This document shows positions 6,782 to 12,499 of a stretch of 12,499 nt of DNA, piece by piece; positions within the stretch are counted from its first letter, which is position 1, and each line of letters opens with the position of its first letter. The stretch comes from Armatimonadota bacterium (GTDB lineage Bacteria; Armatimonadota; Chthonomonadetes; Chthonomonadales; Chthonomonadaceae): contig JAPLCR010000539.1 in assembly GCA_026392135.1 (NCBI GenBank), positions 1 through 12,499 of the forward strand. Reading direction: 5' to 3'. The notes under the pieces were generated by a model, which was not told where the DNA came from, did not search any database, and saw only the letters and a program-made list of their open reading frames with translations. A program made the translations under genes and the position numbers.

Positions 6782-8671
6782 CTAGAAGATGTTTCCAAAG
6801 CTGATATAGGTTCTTCCGCCTTCGCTACCAATTCCAAAGTCAATGCGGATGGGGGCGATTGGTGTGCGAACGCGAACTCCAACTCCAAAGCCGAAGCGTG
6901 GGCTAAATCCACTCGCTTGTGAGAAGCCAGAGATTGCCACATTGCTATAGTTACCGCCCCAAGCACTCCCCATATCCATAAAGAGGACACCCGTAAAGCT
7001 GCGTGCAAGCGGATGGCGTAACTCTGCCGAAAACAGGAATGATTTGTTGCCCCATGCACGGTCTTCACGATATCCTCGAAGCGATTCAGGTCCACCTAAG
7101 AAGAACTGTTCCGAGAAGGGAAGCTTACCTGCTGAGTACCCCAGCTGTGTGCGAAGCGCGAGGGTTGTTTTCGATTCGTCGAGTTTCTTGCGTTTTCCCG
7201 CAAGCGGGATGTAGTTTCTCAGCTCAATCAGCGTCTTCACAAAGAAAGAGCTACCAAAGGCAGCTTGGTTCGCGGCAGTCAACTGTGAAGGGGTGATTGG
7301 GTTGATATTGGCATGACCGATTTGCAAGGCTACGGAGTGATAGTATCCGCTCACAGGGTCGAGAAATAGATCGCGGGTGTCGTGTATGAAGGATGCGCCA
7401 ACTGAGGCGATTTGAACATTCTGCAAAATCTCCGAGTTCGTCGAATCCAGAGCAAGCGGGTTTGCTTTCACGGTGTCGGCACGAAGGCTAAAGTCTGCCC
7501 GATAGGTGTTGTCTTTGAAAGGGCGACCAACCGTAACCGTTCCTCCAATTCTCTCCTCAAAATAGCGGTTGTCCTGTGTAGTAGTGTTAGAGCCTATAGG
7601 AGCAGAGTCGTTCAAGCGGTTCGCAAAGCGAACAAACACCTTATCGTAGAGTTGAAGGTTTAGAGAGGTGTGTTTCTGGTCAATCCAAGGCTGAATATAA
7701 CCTAGCTCTATTGTGGAGCGTCCTGTAATACCGCCTGTCTCCCAACGCAGACTGACCGTCTCTGCCATTCCTCGAAAGTTTGTCTCCGCAAGTTGTGCAA
7801 AGCCAATAAGTTGCTGGCGGTTGCTAAACCCAAGCCCTGCCGAAACCTGCCCCGACTGTTTCTCTTTTAGCGTAATGGCAAGAGAGATTTTACCTACACC
7901 TACGGGTGCCCCTACAGGCTCCACCGTCTCGAAAATACCCATGTTGAATATCTTCTGTTGGTCTTTACGCAGGTTCTCAAAGTTGAAGTAGCTCCCCTCT
8001 TTCGTCAACATCTCACGGAGAATAGCTTTTGATTTCGTCTTTTTGTTGCCGAGTAGCTTGATTTCGGTCACACGCTGAACAAGAATAGGTACTACTAATA
8101 CGCTCTGGTCGTCCAATTTGGGTCCAGGGTCAGGTCCCATCTCCGCCACAAACCCTCGTTTACGATAAAGGTCAAGGATATTAGCAAAGTCCAACTGGAA
8201 CTGGGAGAGGCTATAGACAGCGGTGCGCGTCACCATCTTGTCAACCTCTTGAACAGGAATGGGTCCAGATCCTGTAATTTCGACACGTTCAATTTTCGGA
8301 TTTTCGTCCACATCAATCAGAACGGTACAGGTTCCGTCGTTCGTGTTCTCCTGCGAGCTGACCCGAACAGAAGAGTCGTCCGAGCCGAAGCCAAAGAGTC
8401 CTGTGCCAAAAATCGAGGCTTTCATCTCAAGCAGAGTCTGGCTATCGCACACATCGCCTACTTTATGACGAGATGTAGCAACAATAAAATCGGCATTGAG
8501 AACCTTGTTTCCCGTAACAACTATCTTGGCGATTTTACGAACACCAAGTGCTTGTGGTGTTGCAAGAGTTCGTTGAAGAAAAGGGGTTGTACTCAGCATT
8601 ACCGCCATTACCGCCCCCAAAACTACACCGCGGAACAGATTATTAGCTCGCCATCCAAAAAGTGGATTCAT
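6782..8671 (-). CDS. bamA: Outer-membrane protein assembly factor BamA (Omp85 family)
   Basis: BamA is the central subunit of the machinery that folds beta-barrel proteins into the outer membrane. The 629-residue protein has an N-terminal membrane-targeting signal (about 12-37). Three POTRA domains follow (about 45-123, 125-200 and 201-272), the third with LLGNKKTKSKAILREML and FENLRKDQQKIFNMGIFETV. A 16-strand barrel occupies about 273-629. Barrel marks are DTRD...DPVSGYY (431-445), the loop-6 motif GGPESLRGYRE (526-536), and the last strand ending ISFGNIF with a C-terminal Phe. E. coli BamA has five POTRAs, so this is the shorter form. Cys76 and Cys115 both lie in POTRA1 and could form a disulfide. 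The ATG start has GAAGGA twelve bases upstream. Its own promoter is likely in the 104-bp gap after the sigma gene. TamA-like or Sam50-like assignment is less likely given ompH next door. Confidence 0.95.
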   Translation of the reverse strand: MNPLFGWRANNLFRGVVLGAVMAVMLSTTPFLQRTLATPQALGVRKIAKIVVTGNKVLNADFIVATSRHKVGDVCDSQTLLEMKASIFGTGLFGFGSDDSSVRVSSQENTNDGTCTVLIDVDENPKIERVEITGSGPIPVQEVDKMVTRTAVYSLSQFQLDFANILDLYRKRGFVAEMGPDPGPKLDDQSVLVVPILVQRVTEIKLLGNKKTKSKAILREMLTKEGSYFNFENLRKDQQKIFNMGIFETVEPVGAPVGVGKISLAITLKEKQSGQVSAGLGFSNRQQLIGFAQLAETNFRGMAETVSLRWETGGITGRSTIELGYIQPWIDQKHTSLNLQLYDKVFVRFANRLNDSAPIGSNTTTQDNRYFEERIGGTVTVGRPFKDNTYRADFSLRADTVKANPLALDSTNSEILQNVQIASVGASFIHDTRDLFLDPVSGYYHSVALQIGHANINPITPSQLTAANQAAFGSSFFVKTLIELRNYIPLAGKRKKLDESKTTLALRTQLGYSAGKLPFSEQFFLGGPESLRGYREDRAWGNKSFLFSAELRHPLARSFTGVLFMDMGSAWGGNYSNVAISGFSQASGFSPRFGFGVGVRVRTPIAPIRIDFGIGSEGGRTYISFGNIF

Positions 8672-8730
8672 CTATCAGGTCAATCCTTCCCAAAGTCCCT
8701 TATATAGGACAGGTACTAGAGCGCGTCGTT

Positions 8731-8736
8731 ATTATA
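8731..8736 (-). promoter_or_regulatory. Candidate bamA promoter -10 box
   Basis: On the minus strand the sequence reads TATAAT, a perfect housekeeping -10 box, 59 bases before the bamA ATG. No good TTGACA-like -35 box stands 16-18 bases upstream, so the promoter may be activator-dependent. A 5-bp inverted repeat, GCGTC (8723-8727) with GACGC (8745-8749), brackets the -10 box and could be an operator. Only the sequence match is observed. Confidence 0.45.
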
Positions 8737-8775
8737 GCCTATTTGACGCAAGAATGTGGAATCTCAGGACAAGAT

Positions 8776-9516
8776 TCATGAATGCCGATAGTACGGCTCC
8801 AACTTTCGCCGCAACATCCCCCTCGCCCGTGACAGCCTCGTCTTCACGTTTTCGAGGGTCAACCCCGTAACCTCTACTATCTCATTGTAAGAGAGGTTTT
8901 GAAATTCGCGCAACACGACCACCTCACGATAGTCCGGAGGAAGCGATTCTATAGCCGCCATAATACGGTCGCGAAGCTCTCGGTCTTCCAGAACATTCTG
9001 CGGCGATTGGCGCCAGTCTGGCACTTCCAGAGTGACCCCATCGTCATTGAGCGACTCACGCGGCTGGTCTAAAGACTCTATGCGGAGAACCCTCTGGCGG
9101 TCACGCTGGCGAATACGGTTAATACAGAGATTACGCGCAATTTGATACAGCCACGTAAAAACTTTGGCTTCCCCTCGAAACCTATCATAGTGCTTGAAAG
9201 CACTAATAAAGGTCTCTTGCGTCAGGTCAGTCGCCTCTTCATAGTCCCCGATAAGGCGATAAATCACGTTAAAGATTTTTCGCTCGTACTTGGCGACAAG
9301 CTCATCAAAGCTTAAATTTCGGTCTGCATCTTCCGGTTGGAACGTATTCACGACGGTTGTGGCATCTCTCTGAAGCCCCTCCGTAGGGCGAAGTGGCATC
9401 TGGGTTGCCCGATCCTGCACTTCGGGGATAACCGTGCCAGTAGAGAGCGTCTGCTCGCACGAAGCGAAGTGGTATCGGTTCCAATCTGCACAGACTCCGG
9501 TTTGCGCCAAAGACAT
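8776..9516 (-). CDS. ECF-type RNA polymerase sigma-70 factor (RpoE/SigW-like)
   Basis: This 246-residue protein is an extracytoplasmic-function sigma factor, which directs RNA polymerase to a set of stress or envelope promoters. After a variable N-terminal stretch of about 68 residues comes region 2 (about 70-140), with DLTQETFISAFKHYDRFRG and FTWLYQIARNLCINRIRQR. A linker follows, then region 4 (about 187-240) with SLPPDYREVVVLREFQNLSY and a helix-turn-helix ending ENVKTRLSRARGMLRRKL. There is no region 1.1 or 3. The ATG at 9516 has GAGAGG 11 bases upstream and lies at a sensible distance from an ECF-like promoter. Met40 (9399) is an alternative start that would trim the extension. No anti-sigma gene is adjacent; tamB is upstream and bamA downstream. 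I infer that it controls envelope genes, perhaps including its own. Confidence 0.93.
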   Translation of the reverse strand: MSLAQTGVCADWNRYHFASCEQTLSTGTVIPEVQDRATQMPLRPTEGLQRDATTVVNTFQPEDADRNLSFDELVAKYERKIFNVIYRLIGDYEEATDLTQETFISAFKHYDRFRGEAKVFTWLYQIARNLCINRIRQRDRQRVLRIESLDQPRESLNDDGVTLEVPDWRQSPQNVLEDRELRDRIMAAIESLPPDYREVVVLREFQNLSYNEIVEVTGLTLENVKTRLSRARGMLRRKLEPYYRHS

Positions 9517-9568
9517 ATTTCTATACGCCTCTCACTGTCGTTTAGGATTATTTGGTATTGACCTATAG

Positions 9569-9594
9569 GACGAAGCATCATATTGTTTGTTACA
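9569..9594 (-). promoter_or_regulatory. ECF-type promoter candidate for the sigma gene
   Basis: On the minus strand TGTAAC (9594-9589) and CGTC (9572-9569) are separated by exactly 16 bases. This matches the layout of ECF promoters recognised by B. subtilis SigW/SigM/SigX (TGAAAC or TGTAAC, 16-17 bases, CGTC/CGTA/CGAC). The CGTC ends 52 bases before the sigma gene ATG, giving a leader of about 45 bases. This is the arrangement expected for autoregulation. The match is seen; recognition by this sigma factor is inferred. Confidence 0.55.
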
Positions 9595-9610
9595 GTCAAA
9601 AGTGAGAGAA

Positions 9611-9731
9611 AATAAAAAGTAACTACTCAGGCTTATCTCATGGAGAACAGCAGGATCACCTCCCTGTACAAGTCCTTCTCCCGAATCGGGAGAGGGATGC
9701 CCGCAGGGCAGGGTGAGGGCTGAGTAGTTAC
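9611..9731 (-). terminator. Possible tamB terminator formed by repeat copy A
   Basis: Read on the minus strand after the tamB stop, the 12-bp terminal stem of the repeat closes at 9619 and is followed directly by a TTTTTATTTT tract (9618-9609). A stem plus T-tract is the signature of an intrinsic terminator, though the enclosed 89 bases are much longer than a usual loop and are themselves folded. It would insulate the sigma gene from tamB transcription. Efficiency is uncertain. Confidence 0.45.
9619..9731. repeat. 113-bp palindromic element (copy A) with perfect 12-bp terminal inverted repeats
   Basis: GTAACTACTCAG (9619-9630) and CTGAGTAGTTAC (9720-9731) are perfect inverted repeats closing an 89-base interior. 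The interior holds two more palindromes: TCTCCCGA-A-TCGGGAGA (9678-9694), and TGCCC-GCA-GGGCA (9698-9710). A diverged copy lies at 4498-4611. The small size, terminal inverted repeats, intergenic position and lack of coding capacity fit a MITE-like or REP/BIME-like dispersed element. A CTCCCGA-TCGGGAG core of this sort is familiar from intergenic repeats in several phyla. Confidence 0.8.
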
Positions 9732-9790
9732 AATAAAAACCGAATAGAACTATCCCCATACAGCGTGGAGCAGTAAGCAGTAGTTTCGCG

Positions 9791-12499
9791 CTACCATCGC
9801 CAAATTCCTTCTGCTAAAAGCCTCTGCTCGTTTTGTTCTCTTATCTCATAAGTCGCCTGATAGCGGTCTTTTATTCGCAAACTCGTACGAAAAGTAAAGA
9901 GTTCTTGGTTCGAGGAGAGGCTTCTGCTATAACTAACATAAACAGGTCCAAATAGATTCCGTGACACATTTAGAGTCACATTACGAATAGGGTCGAAAGA
10001 GAGCGAAAGGTCACGCAAGCCCAACTGCTCGGCAGGCTTATCAAACACATCGGGCAGAACCGCCCCAGTGAAGGCATTCGCAAGCTGTTGAGTGAGTGCC
10101 TGACCGGGTAGGCTTCCTAAACGCTCCAACTGAGTTGGGTCACCAATCAAAAGGCTCTGCATGAACGTTTGCGAATTAACACGCGGGTCTGTTGAAGAGA
10201 CGCGTAGTTTCGATTCACCAGTGAGGGGGTCTACAACAAGCCCTGTAAGAGGTCCATCTATCCGCACAAGAGTGCGCTCACGCTCACTTCCAGTTCCAAA
10301 ATTGTTATTACGAATGAGGTTTGCTTCCGCACGAAGGCTCACATCCAGCGCAAATATCCCCTCTCCGTTTACCATGACCGGATATTTTAGCGTGATGAAA
10401 CTCGGATTAAGAAGATTCATCCTCGTAGTCACAAGCCTAAGATGTCCACCTGAGAGTAGGTCTAAGCGTCCATCAAGACGAGGCTCTGCCGGAGATCCCT
10501 TTGCCGTCAATACGCCTACCACTTTGGTATCCATCATCTGGTTTATGAGGCGCACATCGCTACCCGCCACAAAGGAGAGGTCAAACTGTGGATAAGCAGG
10601 CAGACGCTCAGTAGTATTTGCCGAAGCAAGAAACTCACCCGGTAGGGCGAACTGTGTCGAAGAGAACACCATCTTTCCCGTAAGCGTAGGGGCTTTCAAA
10701 GAGCCTTGCAAACGCATATCAAGCAGTGCTTGCCCTCGTGCCGCCCCTGTCGCCGCCCCAGGGAACGGAGCCTCCTCAAAAAACAGCTTCTCTGCTTGCA
10801 AGCGCAAGCCCCCACTCGCAGCAGGCGATACAATATCGCGCAAGCCCAAAGGCAATCTACCCGTCAGCGATACCTCAGCACCCCCGCTCTTCTTTGCGAA
10901 CTCGGTACTACGGTAGATTTGTGTCTTCCCCTTAAAAGAGTTCACTATCAAGTCACCGTCCGCCAACTCAAACTGCGCGTTCACCTGCGCCAACCCCGTC
11001 GCAATACGCGCCATCTGTAGCCGCTGTGCCGCAAGGCGTATCTTTCCTCGCACGTCTTGCAAAGGGTTTTCTTGCGTTCCATCTGTCTCCAAAGACAACT
11101 CTAGCCGCCCTACACTGTCCTTATGAAGCAAATTTGGTAGGAAGCGAGTGAGGCTCTGCAGGTTCTGCTCATCGTCGCTACGGGGAACCAGTTTCGCAGT
11201 CGTATGTATCTTTGCAGTCGGAATAATGAGTGGGGAAGCCCACTGAAAGCCCTCAATAGAGACAGTGCCGCGTACTACCGTATCCTGATAGCGCACCGCG
11301 ATACCATCACTCCGAACCACACCGTCCTTGAGGGTTATGTCGTTCAAGTCTACCTTGTCGAATGCAACAAGAGAGTTTCTTGTCCCATCAGGAAGTACCT
11401 TCCCAATATCAATCTTGCTCAAGTTGATCGAGCCTTGTTCAACATTCGGAGAGGTAGTTTTCCCCTTTACCAGAAGTGAAATATTTCCCGTACCTTTTAT
11501 GTCGGCTTTACCGGGTAAGGCGAGCCACTTTTCAAGCTCTGAAGCCTGTTCCACGCGGTCAGGCTTTGCAATAGAGACATTTAACCAGCGCGAAATAACC
11601 GCCAGATTCAGATTATAAGTTGCAAGCGAGGCTTCCATATCTCCTTGGTACTCTATCTTTTTTGCAGAGATTTCTACTGCACCGTCTTGCGCTGTCAAGT
11701 TAATCAGAGGGAGGGAGGCGTAGGTCTTCGTAAAGGTACCGCTCCCCTTATTTAGTGTGATAGGATAGCGATCTATCGTCAAGGGGGTATCATCCCAGTT
11801 GAGGCTAACCACAGGCTCTTCCGTCGTTCCAGAAATTTGAACAGTCCCCGATGTCACTCCTTCCAGCGGGCTAAGAGCCGTGCTTATCCCAGACAAAGTG
11901 TTTCCACTCTCGTTGGGTTTTGCTGACGCACTCCTCCTACTTTCACCTCCAATTCTATTCAACAGGTCTCGTACTCCGGTAACGCTCACTCCTGCCCACC
12001 CTCCGCTACCTACTAAAACCTTACTGTCCAAGTCATACTTTACAGCAGAAAGATAGACTCTTCCTTCCATCTCCCCTAATTCGCCTACGGTTGCATCCTG
12101 AATAGTAACGACACGGTTTCGATACGTTCCAGATGCGGAGAGCTGTCCGAAAGGATAGGTCTGGTACTGTAAATTGGCAGCTTGCAGGCGCAAATTAGCG
12201 GTTATGTTCTCTAGGGTTCCGCCCACACTGGCACGCACAAATAGTCTGCCCTGAAGTGTCGTCAAATCTTCTGAAGGCTGATAAGGAGCAAGCAAGGAGA
12301 CTATATCCACCTCTTCCGCTCCAATGGCTATTTTTAACGCACCGTCACTCCCCACTGTCCCCTGCGCCGTCACAACTCCTTGCGCGATACCAGCGGTCGC
12401 CTGTTCGATTATCACGGTCTTATTGCGATAGCTTACCGATAAGTCTGCGTTAGCAATAGGCGTGTTTTCGATAGTCGTGTCGTTTAACACAATATGAAC
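9791..12499 (-). CDS. tamB: TamB-like translocation/assembly module protein, 5' end off window
   Basis: TamB/AsmA-like proteins are long inner-membrane-anchored beta-sheet bridges across the periplasm, implicated in outer-membrane protein assembly and lipid transport. The frame is open to the right edge (902 residues visible), so an apparent GTG start at 12490 is internal and the N-terminal anchor is missing. The visible part is a long run of repetitive beta-strands (for example ITANLRLQAANLQYQTYPFG and LQGSLKAPTLTGKMVFSSTQF). It ends in the conserved TamB C-terminal domain (about the last 270 residues): GSDVRLINQMMDTKVVGVL, GSPAEPRLDGRLDLLSGGHL, and near the end VTLNVSRNLFGPVYVSYSRSL and YEIREQNEQRLLAEGIWRW. 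Being upstream of bamA matches the tamB-bamA association of diderm outer-membrane clusters. Identity as a TamB/DUF490 protein is strong; its partner (BamA versus a separate TamA) cannot be settled here. Confidence 0.88.
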   Translation of the reverse strand, partial: VHIVLNDTTIENTPIANADLSVSYRNKTVIIEQATAGIAQGVVTAQGTVGSDGALKIAIGAEEVDIVSLLAPYQPSEDLTTLQGRLFVRASVGGTLENITANLRLQAANLQYQTYPFGQLSASGTYRNRVVTIQDATVGELGEMEGRVYLSAVKYDLDSKVLVGSGGWAGVSVTGVRDLLNRIGGESRRSASAKPNESGNTLSGISTALSPLEGVTSGTVQISGTTEEPVVSLNWDDTPLTIDRYPITLNKGSGTFTKTYASLPLINLTAQDGAVEISAKKIEYQGDMEASLATYNLNLAVISRWLNVSIAKPDRVEQASELEKWLALPGKADIKGTGNISLLVKGKTTSPNVEQGSINLSKIDIGKVLPDGTRNSLVAFDKVDLNDITLKDGVVRSDGIAVRYQDTVVRGTVSIEGFQWASPLIIPTAKIHTTAKLVPRSDDEQNLQSLTRFLPNLLHKDSVGRLELSLETDGTQENPLQDVRGKIRLAAQRLQMARIATGLAQVNAQFELADGDLIVNSFKGKTQIYRSTEFAKKSGGAEVSLTGRLPLGLRDIVSPAASGGLRLQAEKLFFEEAPFPGAATGAARGQALLDMRLQGSLKAPTLTGKMVFSSTQFALPGEFLASANTTERLPAYPQFDLSFVAGSDVRLINQMMDTKVVGVLTAKGSPAEPRLDGRLDLLSGGHLRLVTTRMNLLNPSFITLKYPVMVNGEGIFALDVSLRAEANLIRNNNFGTGSERERTLVRIDGPLTGLVVDPLTGESKLRVSSTDPRVNSQTFMQSLLIGDPTQLERLGSLPGQALTQQLANAFTGAVLPDVFDKPAEQLGLRDLSLSFDPIRNVTLNVSRNLFGPVYVSYSRSLSSNQELFTFRTSLRIKDRYQATYEIREQNEQRLLAEGIWRW

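Noticed and set aside
6733..7095. 120-residue minus-strand frame inside the bamA 3' end
   Set aside because: It overlaps the conserved last BamA strands in another frame and shows no independent domain; its apparent hydrophobic segment is a by-product of the barrel sequence.
8249..8707. 152-residue plus-strand frame opposite the bamA 5' end
   Set aside because: It lies antisense to a well-supported BamA, with Ser/Arg/Asn-rich composition, no ribosome site and no recognisable motif; a shadow frame.
9532..9759. 75-residue minus-strand reading frame across the intergenic repeat
   Set aside because: It is a translation of the palindromic element (LPCGHPSPDSGEG type), with no ribosome site and no protein-like composition. 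Such frames are a common false annotation over repeats of this type.
9791..12490. GTG at 12490 as the true start of tamB
   Set aside because: The frame stays open to the window edge, there is no signal or anchor segment, and the sequence there is already mid-domain beta-sheet repeat.
1..12499. tRNA, rRNA, CRISPR, riboswitch or integrase/transposase genes
   Set aside because: I scanned both strands of the gaps and saw no cloverleaf, regular spacer array, known riboswitch core or recombinase motif. The only rRNA-like match is 11 bases long inside a repeat.

Overview
The window carries one co-directional block on the minus strand that encodes outer-membrane biogenesis and lipid A synthesis. Transcription order (high to low coordinate) is: tamB (5' end off the window), an ECF-type sigma factor, bamA, an OmpH/Skp-like chaperone, a predicted lipoprotein with an OmpH-like tail, lpxD, lpxC, fabZ, lpxA, and lpxB (3' end off the window). 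No convincing gene lies on the plus strand, and I see no tRNA, rRNA, CRISPR array or transposase.

The organism must be diderm with an LPS-type outer membrane. The order bamA-ompH-lpxD-lpxC-fabZ-lpxA-lpxB, with tamB upstream and lpxC inside the cluster, differs from E. coli (where lpxC is elsewhere). It resembles the outer-membrane clusters of LPS-containing Terrabacteria such as Negativicutes, Halanaerobiales, Cyanobacteria or Armatimonadota. A three-POTRA BamA and an atypical LpxB with a PPGSW motif and a large internal insertion fit such a lineage. Armatimonadota is my best guess, from general impression and not proven by the sequence.

Layout. 9791-12499: C-terminal ~900 residues of TamB. 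9517-9790: intergenic region with a 113-bp palindromic repeat that could act as a terminator, followed by a good ECF-type promoter match for the sigma gene. 8776-9516: sigma factor, with no anti-sigma gene beside it. 8672-8775: candidate bamA promoter. 6782-8671: bamA. 6663-6781: two hairpins between bamA and ompH. 5991-6662: ompH. 5753-5990: 238-bp leader with small palindromes. 4643-5752: coiled-coil lipoprotein. 4479-4642: gap holding a second, diverged copy of the palindromic repeat. 1-4478: the tight lpxD-lpxC-fabZ-lpxA-lpxB operon, with gaps of -4, 14, 3 and 23 bp.

The genes work together. LpxA, LpxC and LpxD make UDP-2,3-diacylglucosamine, and LpxB joins it to lipid X to form the lipid A disaccharide precursor. 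FabZ supplies the fatty-acid cycle. OmpH escorts outer-membrane proteins to BamA, and TamB supports envelope lipid/protein transport. The sigma factor in the middle could be the local envelope-stress regulator. The items most worth a second look are the paired 113/114-bp palindromic elements, the sigma factor with its putative self-directed promoter, the inserted LpxB, and the lipoprotein that may be an anchored OmpH relative.
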